Notes: generated from the sequence alone by a model not told the origin. Shown: positions 1-12,120, counted from the stretch's first letter. The stretch is 64,000 bases of DNA from Casuarius casuarius (GCA_003342895.1 PTFA01000031.1:5994678-6058677); one strand, 5' to 3'. Translations and numbers: made by a program.

Positions 1-819
1 ATACATGTTTACCAGGTACTAGCTAATACATTTATACTACTTCTTGCTAGTTTATTATTTTATATGCAGAAGCTGAAGCTTCAGGAAATGACTTTTGTAG
101 TCTCTAAAGAGCCTATTTTACACAGATGGACCAGAATTGGACCTTAAAGACAGAGAGCAAAAAGATTTGGGAAGGTTTAGACATGAAAGTCCACCCCTAC
201 ATTTTTCAAGAATACTTCTTTATTACTTTCCTGTGCTAAACTGTGAACCCAAACAAAACAGATTCCAACTCACATTCCATAACTAGATTAATCCCTTTTG
301 CTTTTACTTCTTCAGTGTAATTCAAGGAGTAAACAGACGTTTTAAAATGAGCATAGCTATACAGATAACTAGAAAAAGTGTTAAAGATTTGAAATTCTCC
401 GGGATAAAAAAGGTTAACTGGTCATCATAAAAGACTTATTGTGAGATGGTACAGGGTATACTAAAAATAAGCAAAAAGTTATAGTGATTAATTCTACTGT
501 ATTTTTATTAAAGGAAAACAAAAAGATGTTGTGAAAATATTCCTTTGAAATTAAAATATCCGTTTTGGGAAGGGCTGCATTTCTGTTTACGTGCAGGACT
601 ATTTTACACAATTTTGGTATGAAAAGGGAATTTCAACTGGTCTTTAGTGGAATTTATGTTAGCTTTAAGGCCTTTTGCACAGCCAGAGGAGTGTAAGGAG
701 CCCTCGTGTAAATGAAAACCTGTTTTTTAATGTGCACACTCCTCAAAGTAATAAAGTTTTTATTATTTTTAAAGTTATGTACACCCACTGTGCAATATCA
801 AATATGCATGTTGTAAACA

Positions 820-880
820 TAGTGGACCAAGTTCAGACATGATGTAAGCATGTGTAACTCCACTGACTTCAAAGGGACCG
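820..880. repeat. Possible old dispersed-repeat fragment with TGACTTCA core
   Basis: The segment carries ACTCCACTGACTTCAAAGGG. Very similar wording (actccattgacttcaatggg) is common in ancient dispersed repeats of birds, turtles and crocodilians as I recall them. Related cores recur near 8.0, 8.85, 9.55 and 35.2 kb in this window. No element ends can be placed. The family is not identified, and the call rests on recurrence plus recalled similarity. Confidence 0.35.
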
Positions 881-895
881 CTTGTGAAACAGAAT

Positions 896-939
896 ACTAC
901 TTAGCATAGCTACGGGTTGCAGGACCCATGCTAAGTAGT
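896..939. repeat. Perfect 12-bp inverted repeat (hairpin)
   Basis: ACTACTTAGCAT (896-907) is followed, after a 20-base loop, by its exact reverse complement ATGCTAAGTAGT (928-939). The loop contains GGGT and ACCC, which could pair as a second short stem. The bases just outside (AATACT on the left, AGTATT after a short bulge on the right) could lengthen the structure. It could be the end of a small inverted-repeat transposon or a chance palindrome. No flanking target duplication is visible. Confidence 0.6.
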
Positions 940-2927
940 GACAGTATTTTAAATACAATTTTTTGAGTAGTATAGGATTACACAGCACCAGAAACTAAAG
1001 CAGAACTGGGCTGTCAGTCATCTACTGGGGTCGAGTATCAAAAGAAGTGTTCTTGGCTTAATGCAAAACAAAAAAACATAGAATTAAAAGAATAGGCATT
1101 GAGAGTGCTGAGGTGTTATTTCAGAGAAAGGATGGCCATGATCACTTTAAACAAGACAAGGCTAAAAATAAGTTCATCTATGCTTCTGCTGTACATACAA
1201 AAAGCAACAACTGTGTAAGCAAGGTACGGACAAAGGCGGAAAGAAAAAGAGCAAGGAGCAGCACCATATAGTCTTGGTAGAAAGGACCATGCTCAGGGAA
1301 GCAGGGAGACAGACTGGCCAGGACACTGGCATATGCACTAGCATACAGAGAGCAAAAGACCAGGGAGTAGATAGCATTGATCTTGTGTGTTGTTATACAG
1401 AACTGCTTTATGTCTTAAAAAACATAAAAAAGAAAAAGATGACAGCAGCATCTTACCTCTTAGATTCACATCTATTGTGCTGCCCAGCTGTATTCTTACC
1501 AATCAAAAGTGCTTTTGGAAAATATAAAGGGAAGCTGTCACTTGTAACATGGCATTACACAGAGACAGAAAAAAAAACAGACACTAGCTACTTTCTCTCT
1601 TTTTTATAAGAAAAACTAGACTATTAGATGATTCACGATCACAAAGATGCTTCATCATGGATTATCAACTGCATACTGAAAGCTTGAAATCAAGTGGCAA
1701 AGAAATTCCATAAAGAAACCACAGGCAAGCTATTCGGCTAAAAAAAAGATCTTCAAGGACGAAAACAAAGAGGTCAAAGAGAAGAGGCTTTGGTGAGTCA
1801 AATACATGGCACACAGCTTCTGCCTTCCCAGGCAGATGAGCCTCATTCCCAAGTATTACTTGTTTCGAGGTATTTGCCAATGGAGACTTCAGCTAGCAAC
1901 GCTCCTGCAATATTTGGGAATAAGTCGTTCTGACCTATAGTACAAATACGTGTGAACTTTTCCCTGTGAAAGCTGAACAAATTACAGCATCCTTTCAAAA
2001 TCCTAACAAAATTGCTGTTTTGCTCAGAACAATTATTTTGTAAATTTTGAAGCTGCAAAAGCAGTAAAATTTCATGAAGCAAGGAAGAATTTATTTCTTT
2101 CAGCAACAAAGGAAAGGGTGCAAGTGTTCTTTTCTCACAACATAAGCAAGTGGCTGACTCACTGTTCCTTTTCTATCAAAAGATATGGTGACAGGAATAA
2201 TCTGTGCCCTGGGTAAGAATGTGAAAAAGCAACATTTGTGGCCATTCTCCAATTCAGTTTTAAAAAAAATCCTCTAAGATGGCTTCCCAATTTAATATCA
2301 GATACAGAATATCTCAAAGTAACGTGGAAGAGAACTGCTAATAAATACACATACAAATGTAAAAGCTATTCTTCAAATGCCAAATGTATTCATACATGAG
2401 AACAGCCCTAAATGGTCACATTGCACTGGAATCTACTCAGAGAGAGGATAAATCCCCAAAGCGTCAAATACCAATTCATTTTTAAATGACATTTATTGGC
2501 CTCAAGAGGAACAATACTGATGTAGTATCTGAATTTTGCCCAGAGTACAACTCTTCTTGTTTGAACGCTCATTTGGTTCTCCCCAAGCTTTGAGAATTGG
2601 AAGTTTGTGCAACTTGCTCACTTAACTGATATTTTTGCTCAGTCAAGAACTGCAAGAGCATACAATGTACAAGAGAATAATGAAGCCATGTTTTTAAACA
2701 CTGATTCTGTGGACTCAGCAAATAAATGAAGATAGTTTTGACATGTTTCGTGCTTTGGGAGCATGCCAGAGAGCACCTTCCATTCAAAATGAATACATGT
2801 ATTATTCATGAAAATTTGACACTGCTCAAATAACCCCCATATGAATAGTTCCCCAAAGACTAATGTAGTGATGAGTGCATTAGTAAGACTTTCACAGCAG
2901 TAAGAAGAGATATTTAAAGCTTGTCTT

Positions 2928-2954
2928 AAAAAAAAAGAGAGAGAGAGAGAGAGA
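2928..2954 (+). repeat. A-run followed by (GA)n microsatellite
   Basis: Nine A residues (2928-2936) run directly into nine GA units (2937-2954), followed by a degenerate continuation (ATGAGAGA). This is an ordinary simple repeat. Confidence 0.95.
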
Positions 2955-3844
2955 ATGAGAGAAGTCAGCCATCTCATGAAGACCCTAAAGACCTTATCCA
3001 ATAACTGACCCCAAGAAAAAGGGCTGTAGCTACAAGTAAATACTTGGCCCTTATAAAACCAGCAAAGAAATATTCAATGTTTTTATACTGATGTGCCTTA
3101 AGACAAGGGGTTCTCAATGTTTGGCTTGTTCCAGACCATATAAAGAGCCAAGCTTCAAGCTGACACAGATCTATGACTGCAGACACCTCCAGTATCTGGG
3201 CACATTGCTCAATAAATCAAACACATCCATAGCCCGAAAGATGAGCACACAGAGAGTTCTAAAATTGTCCCACATCAGCAGGTTTTGTGGTCCCCACATA
3301 GAGAGAAAGTATGCAATCAGAAATCTGTTGCCAATCAGGAAGCTGAAAGAGGCAAAAACTTTTTTTTGAAACTCTGGATTGACGCAGACCTGTATTATAC
3401 TGTGCAGAGAAAGACTGCTCTAATTTGAATCCTGCATAAAAGAATACTTGCTGGTAAAAAGACATTAGCATTAAAAATTCTAAATGTCTTTGAATGGCAA
3501 ATTCTTACCTCCATCTAATTTCGTATTCACCTATTTGCCAATATGAAATCATTTTTTAATTGTATTCTCATACAGATACAAACGATTGCCTGTGTATTTA
3601 AATGTCTTTGAAATATCATAATATTGAAGCCTACAAAAAGCTATAAAAAGGGAAGCCTGTAAAAAGCAATGTGCTTTGCAGAGTTTTATTACAAAATTCA
3701 CAATGTTGAATGATTCGTGCTACACTTTAATTGCTCCGAAATCTCGCTCGAAACGAAGGTGTCAAAAGCGTTCCCAGCTATTGAATAGTAAGTGTTTATG
3801 GTTTTATTTCTTAGTAACGTGAAATGAGAGTTGCTTTATCCCAC

Positions 3845-4300
3845 TGAGAATCCGATGCGCTCTGTCTTGCGGGAAGATGCGCGGGGGGACGCGGTTAAGA
3901 AATGTGACTTTAGGGACCGAGCATATGGTGGCTTTAAAGGAGATTTTGCTTTCACCCTGAAGATGACGCTCCCAGGATGGGGCCGCCCAAGTGCGGCGCC
4001 CCAGCCCCCTGGGAGCACGGCCGCCCGGCAGGGGAAGCGCCCGGCCCAAGCGCCGCCTCCCGCCGCGCACAGCGGATCGCTAATGCAGAGCCACGGGAAT
4101 TGCGGCGGCAAGCGGGGGCGGGCGCGAATCCCCTTTATAAGCCCTGTTCTGCAAGAGGTGCATGCCAGGTGCCAACAGTGCTGAAGCGCAGAGCGGCTTC
4201 GAGCACTTCTTCCCTGCAGAAGGGGTTTTGCAGCAAGGCAACCTGGGACACAAACACGCCGCAGCGGAGCAGGCGCTGGCAGAATAATTTTGAAATCAGC
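3845..4300. promoter_or_regulatory. CpG island, candidate promoter region
   Basis: This is the only CpG-dense stretch in the window. By eye I count roughly 40 CG dinucleotides across it, most of them between 3961 and 4140, whereas the flanks have hardly any. A CpG-poor gap at about 3901-3960 divides it. It contains a GC box and a TATA-like element (annotated separately). In vertebrates such islands usually mark promoters or first exons. No open reading frame in it resembles a known N-terminus, so a non-coding first exon or a long non-coding RNA start is as likely as a coding gene. The gene served cannot be named from the sequence. Confidence 0.75.
4114..4141 (+). promoter_or_regulatory. GC box and TATA element of a candidate core promoter
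   Basis: GGGGGCGGGC (4114-4123), an Sp1-type GC box, lies about 11 bases before TTTATAAG (4134-4141). On the plus strand this predicts a start site near 4165. The same bases read on the minus strand give TATAAAGG, a slightly better TATA match, but the GC box would then fall between the TATA and the start near 4105, which is less usual. The plus direction is therefore preferred, without certainty. A possible splice donor (CAG/GTGCC) occurs at about 4168, very close to the predicted start. Confidence 0.5.
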
Positions 4301-6683
4301 AGAGCGGCCAGCTAAAAACCACCTGCCAAACCTCTTTGTATAAAAATAATCCTTAAAGTGCTGTAACAATCAGGAACAGAAGACAATGGAATGGTGTTGT
4401 CTATCAGATTCCTGTCCTACCTGTCCCCTGTCAGATTCTGTAAAATCAGAGGCAGGAGATATACCCTGAAAACTTGTGATACCTAGTGAAATGTCCCAGA
4501 TGTACTTATAGCTCATTTTCCAAATCATCTAATGTGTATTGCTATGCCAAAGCAAGCGCCAATTTCAGAAGTTCCCCAAAAATTCACATTTGAGGAACTA
4601 ACACGCAACCCCCATTAGCCTTCAGATAAACAAAACACCTCTGAGTGTACAATAATGGCTACTTGCATTCAGTCTTGTCATTCACTACATTTGATCTCAG
4701 CATTTTTCTTCTGCTCACTGAAACTAGAACAAAACCCCACTACCCTTGACACATGGAAATAAGTAGAATAACAGAAAGAAGAGCAAAGCAATTGTTAGAC
4801 TTCACAAACTACAGCAGATGCAACTCATAAAACCCACACGCTGCACGAACAGTGCAACTTTAAGAGACAAGGACATTTGTAAAATTCAGGTTGAGATTTG
4901 CTTTTTGACCAAATGCACAGCTAGAGAGTGCTGGTATCTATAGTTTTAGCTTAGGTCTATTTCTGTCAATAAAGAAAGATAAAGCATTATTAACTGCAGT
5001 TACATAGAAAGCATGTATGTGCTTTATCCAGGCCAGTTTCTGAAACCGAGCATAAATACTCTAAGGTATAACAGATCCTGTCATTATAAAATGTTAGCAG
5101 ACATTTGTCTTGAATTAATTCTTTAGCCACAGAAATAAATTTGCCTCCTTTATTTTTTCCATGTTTATATTTCCCCCAAAACTTGTAGAAACTAATCATA
5201 TCCACTCAGATTATCTTCATGGCAAATACAGCATTCCCCACAGCTGGAAACCAAGCATTCCTCAGAGAAGTAAACAATAGCTAGGAAAGGAATTTCAGCC
5301 CATTCCTTCAAACAGATTATCCAGAAAAGTTTCCACTTCTGAAGTGTTTGGGGGAATACTGGGAGATATACCTGTCTGAGAGTCTCAGCACTAAACCACC
5401 ATGTTCTGAACAGTCTGGTTATTATTCAGTCACTTATACTATGAGAATATCCGTATTGCAGCCAAAGAGTGACCAAAGCCCACGAAACTCGGTACTGCCA
5501 GCCAGTGTAGAGGTAGCATTGAACAGACACCGCAAAAGTCATCTATCTCCTTAACCAAGCAGGTAAGATTCAGCTAGCTGTGCCAAGTTTCAGATGGCCA
5601 CTCATTAAACAGTTAAATGCTGTGTTGGTACATGCTCAGCCTGTATCTCTGACTCACATGTTACCTTACCATGGCATTAATGACTCCATTTGGTCTCCTG
5701 CAACCGTCTGTAGCATCTTCAAGCAGTGCTGTCTGTAATTTCCCTATCGTACTGTTAACAAGAGGTAATACAGCAAAAAACCCAAAATGTTTACTCCCCT
5801 CTCCTATGCACTCCCAGCTCCCTTGCTTTCCCCTTCCAGATCAGCCCACCTCTACAAGCTTCCCTCGTCTACAACCAGGAGAGACATAGCAACCTTAGAG
5901 TTTTAACGTCTCCACTGGCTAATGGAATTTTTTGACACCACTTGCTTGCTCTGCCCATATAGCTGAAATGAACATACTATACAACGTGGTGTTTATATCA
6001 GTGATTTAACATTGGTATTCCAGCAAAAGTTCTGTGCAGTTCAGTGACTTGAAAGCCTTGTAATCCCAATAACCAAATAAGGACCATGACTGTGTACACA
6101 TATATTAAACAAACTGCAGAATTTACAGACACAGGTATTATGTAATTATAAGCTTTAAAAAAATCAGTAATAATGGAGGCTGATACACTGTACTGAATAT
6201 GAATCCTCTACCAATAGATTTAGGCAGTGCAAACTTCCCTACAATCTCCTTTAAAAGCAATTCTATTTTGCCCTGCAAAGACCATTTCTAAAGGTGAGTT
6301 GGTACTACTGGGAATGCCAGTAGACAGACATGCTGGTGGTAACTGCTGTTACAGAAACTTTTGCTCATGAGGAATTGCCTGAGACCACTCTTCCATTTCC
6401 CAGAGGAATACCAACAGCCACCAGTGTGCATGAGAATTTTGTGGTCAAAAATCTGCACCTGGGAAAGAGTCCTCAAGAACCCACTCTCCCATTGTGAGAC
6501 CTGAAAAGCCTAAAATGTATATATGTCCAAAGGAGGCTGCAGACACAACAGACACAGTCCTCACTACATCATGTAAAAGCAGTAACTATTGTAGTAGGTG
6601 AGTATGTTGGTTCTGTAATGCAGAAAAGATTTCTCAGAACATATGGCACTATCTTACCAAGAGAACAGCTGTTCAGTGCAAGA
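4301..6683. other. Non-coding stretch, no gene seen
   Basis: AT-rich sequence following the CpG island. If a plus-strand transcript starts near 4165, this would be its first exon tail and intron. I find no reading frame with protein-like composition and no repeat that I recognise. Confidence 0.65.
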
Positions 6684-6775
6684 GAGGACCAGAAAGGACT
6701 TCCAGATCATTAAGTCCAATCCTTTGCTATCATGAGCAACCATGGCATATAATCCCTTTCATATTAGGTTAAATG
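6684..6775 (-). mobile_element. CR1-like LINE 3' tail, degenerate
   Basis: The plus strand reads GGACTTCCAGATCATTAAGT followed by CCAATCC. This matches the reverse complement of CR1 tails (compare gatcatctagtccaaccc at 42.2 kb in this window). The rest is too diverged to align by eye. It is a short 5'-truncated copy without coding capacity. CR1 is the dominant LINE of birds and reptiles, and very short 3' fragments are its usual form. Confidence 0.45.
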
Positions 6776-7984
6776 GAGACTGCAGACTAAGTGACTGGTA
6801 TTTCTTGCATAAAGGGGAATAGGAGGGTGTAGTGAATACTTCCCTCTAAAGGAGTACGTATGAGCTGCAAGGTCTAAACTTACAGCTGGATCCCATAGAC
6901 AGTGTTAAAAAGGAGCAAAATTCCCTCCTCTCTCCCAGCCCTCCCTTCATTTTCATGTGTACTGGTGTGAATGCCAGTCACAGTCTGGCCTGTAATACAG
7001 ATGGGAGGGAAAAGAAGAAAAAAAAAAAAAGACTTAATTCTTCTAAACACAAATCAACAGATTTGTAGCTGAAATGAGAAATAAATCAGGTCTGCATGTT
7101 CTACTTTGCATGAGGAAATGGTTTTCCTGCAAATAAAAGCTGGATGTTCTTAAAAACACATCATAACAAAATGACAGGAGAATAATGAGGAATGAGGTAA
7201 ACTGTTGCCAGATTGGTATCTCAAACCTGCTCAGTGATGGCTCATTCCCTAACCTGCACGTGAATTACAATACAGAGCAACTGCTGGGCTGAAATGGACC
7301 CAAGAGAAAGCTAGCTGCAATAAGAGGAATCCTGATCCTTTGTAGAGAGAGAAGAAAGATCAGGAGTGTGTGATGATATCATCTGACAGGACAGTTTAGC
7401 AAAAACTTTAGGTACTGTATCCTTCCACTAACACAGGCAATTTTTCTTTCACAGACAAAAATGAAGGGAGGTTTTTAAAATCTTTCATTATAAGCCTTTC
7501 TAGTTTTTGTTGTTGTTCCACTTTAACTGAGTAAAAAAAAAACCCTGCATATTGGCTTGACCATTGCTCCACAGATCTGTGGCGAATAGAGGACTCTCAA
7601 AGCATCTCAGAAGGGTAATTTTTTGGTGGTGGTGCAATATGACTGCATCCTGCTGTTAGCTGAGCAGTTGTACAGGTACATTTGGTTTGAATCGTGGGTA
7701 CATCTTATCTCCTACTTCACAAATAGCACTACTAGATCATTAATAGGAATATAGGGTGGATGTATGAATCTATCCCAGTTTAACGTCTGTTTATATTGAT
7801 AGCTTGGACAGTGAAACAAGTTATTTTCTACCTTTGGTTCTGATTCAGCAGCAAAATAAAGTTGTACTTTGTTCCCAGTACTGCAGGGTAATATTTATTT
7901 TAGGTATGTGCTTTAATTAACTATATTTTAAAATGAGGCAAACATTAAGTGGCTAAAAATAAAGTCTATTGAGTAAAAGGTCAA

Positions 7985-8030
7985 TAGAAATTTTACCATT
8001 GACATCAGTAGGGCTAGAATTTAGCCTCTA
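7985..8030. repeat. Possible old dispersed-repeat fragment
   Basis: ACCATTGACATCAGTAGGG (7996-8014) followed by CTAGAATTTAGCC resembles the common sauropsid repeat wording ccattgacttcaatgggg...ggatttcacc, recalled from memory. It is isolated and undelimited. Confidence 0.35.
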
Positions 8031-8797
8031 ATGTCTGTCCCTTAATTTGCATTGTTTCAAGCAAACTAGTGAAGATTATGCCTTTAATTACACTTACTTA
8101 CAATTGTCTTAAATGAAGATATAAAGAAAGACAAATACTTTTGCTCTAATTTCTTCATAATCTGAAATTGTCAGGGATGCTGATGGTCTTCCAAGCGTTC
8201 AGGTCTCTAACAATCTCAGCAATTACTAAAGTGCCTAAACATGTACTGAGGAGGAAACCTGTAGAACTTGCGTTTTCATGCCCAAATGAACAGCCTTGTT
8301 TTAGGTGTGTGAGCTGCCACGAAAGTGCTTTCTCCCCAAACCATGGTAATATGGAAGAGTCTACTGTGTTATAACCGGAGAGTGGTGATCCCAAAGCCTC
8401 AGCTGGAGGAAACCAACATTTTCAATTGCAAGTTTGTAGAGTTCTTTCAAAAGGAGGTGCTGGGTTCTTGTCACTTTTGAAAATTCATCATCAATCTCTT
8501 GAGGAGTTGTTTTAATGATACCCAAATAGCTCTGTTTACTTTCCCAAATATTCTCAAGTATAATGTACAATGTCTTCCTCTCAAGAGGCTTGCTGTGGAT
8601 TGATCTTTTAAAGCTATGCTAGGAGGAAAATCCTAAACTCTCCCATGATTCAAAAGAGAGAGAGAAAAAAAAAAAGCACAGATCATATTAACTTAATTCA
8701 GAGAAATGATGTAAAAGCTCCAGGGATTAGACAGATGCATAGAGGTTCTCTGCCGAAATCCCAGCACAAATCTTTGCTAACAAGATTGAATTTCATA

Positions 8798-8880
8798 CCT
8801 TGGGATGTTAAGGGTTGATTTTGCATGCCTCTACTGATGTAATTGGTCTCCTTGACTTCAGTGGGACTAACTGCATGAAC
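8798..8880. repeat. Possible old dispersed-repeat fragment
   Basis: CTTGACTTCAGTGGGACTAA (8851-8870) is the clearest copy in this window of the core shared with 856-876 and 7996-8014. It is followed by CTGCATGA. A related arrangement (cttcaatgggactactcacatga) is frequent in old repeats of birds and turtles as I recall. Element ends are not visible. Confidence 0.4.
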
Positions 8881-9529
8881 GACAATGACGTGTGAGCTTG
8901 AATATGAAAAGATGCTTTTAGAAGGCATGATAAAATATGCCCAACCCCAAGAGAAGACTAATACAACAACTAAACAGCAGTAGGAACCATGAAGCACAAA
9001 AATTTGCACGTAGGAATGTTGACGACAAAAAGATAGTTCCTGTGTTTTAAAAAGGCCAAATCACCACTAAAGTCATGACTCATAAGTCATAGGGAGGACC
9101 GACTGCTATTTGATAAGACTAAATTATTCCCAGTTTCCATGCAGGAAACTTTGGAAATTAACACACTTATGAAATAATTACAATCTTGAGATTAATTCTT
9201 CAGCACAAAAGCTGATCATGTCATGCTTCCAAAGGTACCTAAAAATGATTTAAACAGTGATTTGTTCTGCAAAATAGCCCTGATCTCCCCTATTAAAGTC
9301 TTTCATGGCAACTTTTGCACTTTTTCATTAAAATGTTTTTGCTCTGCTGTGAACAGAAAAAAGCCTCTCTCAGTTTTTGGTGTTCAAAATAAAGCTATTA
9401 AAAAAATAGCAGGAAGCAGGTAAAGTCATCTAATGCATTAGCATTACCAGTTTAAAAATAACAGCTGCATTTGCCTCAATGGCTAGCAGAATTTGCAGAC
9501 TGGGTTCTAATTGCAGGTACATGGTAGAA

Positions 9530-9585
9530 TTCCAGAGTAATTCTACCAACCTCAGTGGAGTTAGACCAGACTTGCACCTTTATAA
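9530..9585. repeat. Possible old dispersed-repeat fragment
   Basis: AGAGTAATTCTACCAACCTC is followed by AGTGGAGTTAGACCAGACTT and GCACC. This recalls the old repeat phrase with two facing halves (agtaactccattgac...cagtggagttacaccagatttacacc). It is degenerate and only suggestive. Confidence 0.35.
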
Positions 9586-11345
9586 CCAAGGCAAGAATAT
9601 AGTCTGGAATTACTAAGATACATTTAAATCATTAAAATTCATATATATTATCATTAATAACTAATATTTCAATGAAAATACATTGTATTTAGCTCCCAGT
9701 GCAACTATTAAAATAAATTAAAGACCCAAGCCTGAATTGTATAGCATCATTCTTGTGGATTTCAGCTGTTCTGGAAAGTGCTAGATAACAAAGAGGCAAC
9801 AAAGATATCCAGGTGAGGAAAAGGACATAGCCATTGAAATGTGATGTTATACCTCCCGAAGGAATGAGGTACTACGCCCTTGCATAGGCTGCACGTACAC
9901 CAACTCTCTAAATCTGTCCAAGGCTGAAGAGAAATCTAGCAATAAGAACTTGGACGTTTGTATTTAATTTGGAGCTAACATCATTTCTGTCACCTCGTGG
10001 TACACAGACATTCTAAGAGAATCAAGTTATTACAGAGAATGAGTTGCCATCAACTACTCTATAATCTTGATAAAACAAAAAGACTGAACATGAGATGAGG
10101 TAGGAAGAAGGATGGGCTGATTTGTGAGGCCCCTGGCATGGAACGTACATTTCTCCAAAACTGGCGAGAATCTGGCATGCTTACGAGTGATGGACCGCTG
10201 CCTTACCTGAAGCTGGCATAGATTATTTCAGTTATAATGAAGGCCAGATGGTCTTCATTACTTTTCATCAGCTATCTGGTAGGCCAGAACTTCCTCAAGA
10301 TTTCAAATGCTTTCTCTGTGACTGGCCCAAACCTTGTCAACAGAGATAGGCTTAGCTTGTTTTTAGGTTTTAGTTCTTGCTCCCCTGGTCACAGCAAGAT
10401 ATTCATTGAATCTGCTGATCTGATCCAATTTTGAAGGAAGCTGAAAGTGTTCCAAGAAAATCTGCGCTCTGCATGGAACACTTTCAGATATCGTGATCTG
10501 GTGGCTATAATTATGGCTAAAAATATTTTTCAAACTTAGTGCAAGTTTCTGAATAAAGTGTTCGCAGTTATTGTAGAACAGATTACATGCAGATTTGCAA
10601 GTCATGAGAACAAACAAATTCACTGAAATCCACCCTGTAAGCACAACCAAGACCTCCAGGCAAACAGTGCACTTCCATGGTTGACTTCCATTTAATGATA
10701 GCCCTGGGACTAGCTTTGGGGCATAAGTCCAAGTGCTCTCCTTTCCTCCTCACTGTAGAATGAGCTAACAAGAGAGATAATTTGACTTTCTAATTTTTTT
10801 TTCAACTTTTGTTTGGATGAGACCTATAGTCTACTTTAAGATGAAGACCAGAGGAAAAGGGTTGTATTTAAGGAGATCCTAACAGATTTTCTAAGTACCA
10901 CGTCCACTGCTAAATATTGATGAGTCAGGCCTGGTACTTGCTTTCTATCCACTCATCAAAACTCTTTCAACTATAGCAGATTTTTGAAGACGATCTTTTC
11001 CTGTTCATACAGAACAGCATACATGTTTGTTCATATTATAATAGACTTACTTACAAGTCAGAATCAGTTTTAGCTTTCTTATGCCAGTATAAAAGTGAGT
11101 TGGTAAGAATTATTTTAACATGAGAGATAAAACCATGGCAAAGGACACCAGCTGGATCATTCTCCTTATGAAACAGAGACATTTGTACTAATATAATGAG
11201 CATATAAATTAATAGTGGTTGCTATATATCTCTTGAGAACATCCAAATAAACTGATCAAAAAAAAAATTAAACAGCTTTTACATACAGCAATATAAGCAC
11301 TGCTAGCTACTTCTGAAACTCCTGGCCAGTCACTCTGAACTGAAT

Positions 11346-12120
11346 TTGTTTATGCTTAAAGGATTTTACCAGACTGAAGACATAAGCCAATGCAAGAATG
11401 TCATAGTTACAAGAGAAAAAAAATTCACTACATTCATTATTTATATCGAGTTCTTTAACTGCTCTCCCAGAGGCATATGCCTAACTCAGGTTGTGAAGGA
11501 TGGCAGACTTCCTCAAATCAGGACAATATCAGAGTGTAGGGGTTTCTGCTTGTTTTCTCAAGCCCGAGGAAGTGACTTCCCTTCACAGATGAAGCTCTTT
11601 AGGTTATTAGCTAAGTTTCAATCTCGCCTAAAGACTTGCCTCTTTGACACTGAATTTTCATATCCTGTTTGATTTAATTTTTTTTTTTTTTCAAAGTACT
11701 ACAAGATGTTTGCAGGAAGGGCATTCAGTAAATAGGGATGTCTTGAGAGGATATAGTGAGTACTAAATACATGCACACACTCTTTGTAAAATGCACGCCA
11801 TATGCTAATTCACATCTACACACTCACCTAAACGTATATAGGTAACATTAACACAGACAAACATTCCTGCTAGGAAAAGTTACCAATCATACTATAAATA
11901 GCTATTCCAATGCCTAAGTATTTCTCAGCTGTAAAATTCTTAATCCTCCCAGATGGATTTGGTGGGATGGGGAAGAGGAAATGATGGGGAAATGGAGTCC
12001 CTCTAAAGGAACCAGCACTCACAAAGTCATAAACAGAGAAGATAAAAGTGTTTAACTCAACACAGAGACAACTTTTTCAAGTAAAAAAAAGCATCCTGGC
12101 AAAAAAACAAGTCCCTAGTG
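11346..12120. other. Non-coding stretch containing a possible LINE remnant
   Basis: The 108-codon plus-strand frame starting at 11346 is not a host gene that I recognise. Only its last part (about 11573-11648, annotated separately) has a recognisable flavour. A T-run lies at 11677-11690, followed by AT-rich sequence with nothing further. Confidence 0.55.
11573..11648 (+). pseudogene. Possible remnant of an L2/CR1-group LINE ORF2 C-terminus
   Basis: The plus frame reads DFPSQMK, then a short gap, then KFQSRLKTCLFD just before the frame ends at 11670. Many L2, Rex and CR1-group LINE polyproteins end with a segment of the form LP..(hydrophobic)..FKSRLKTxLF. The equivalent in the CR1 at 42.2 kb here is LEILKSCLDTIL. 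Nothing upstream in the frame aligns to reverse transcriptase by eye, so only the extreme C-terminus could remain. A chance match over about 25 residues is quite possible. Confidence 0.3.

Larger units (their letters stand above)
1..3840. other. Non-coding stretch, no gene seen
   Basis: AT-rich sequence without any reading frame that resembles a protein. The longest frames are random-looking, rich in Phe, Leu, Ser and Lys, and have no domain signature. Within it I see one strong hairpin (896-939), a short sequence around 820-880 that looks like an old dispersed repeat, and a GA microsatellite (2937-2954). Nothing points to an exon. It lies upstream of the CpG island if that island is read on the plus strand, so distal regulatory DNA is possible but not shown. 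Confidence 0.7.
6776..11345. other. Non-coding stretch with scattered old repeat traces
   Basis: No gene found. A-runs occur near 7019-7031 and 8666-8677. Short sequences with a TGACTTCAGTGG-like core lie at about 7993-8015, 8851-8869 and 9541-9580 and are listed separately as possible old repeats. The remaining sequence is unremarkable AT-rich DNA with stop codons in all frames. Confidence 0.65.

Noticed and set aside
2052..2110. Possible short retroposed mRNA tail near AT-rich DNA
   Set aside because: No poly-A tract, no target duplication and no coding similarity.
3091..3369. Plus-strand 92-codon frame that looked like a possible processed pseudogene
   Set aside because: No similarity to a protein that I recognise and no poly-A tail or duplicated flank.
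3836..4369. 177-codon minus-strand frame and a 117-codon plus-strand frame over the CpG island
   Set aside because: Arg, Ala, Gly and Pro-rich on either strand as expected from GC-rich DNA. No domain, no convincing initiation context, and mutually overlapping. Composition explains their length.
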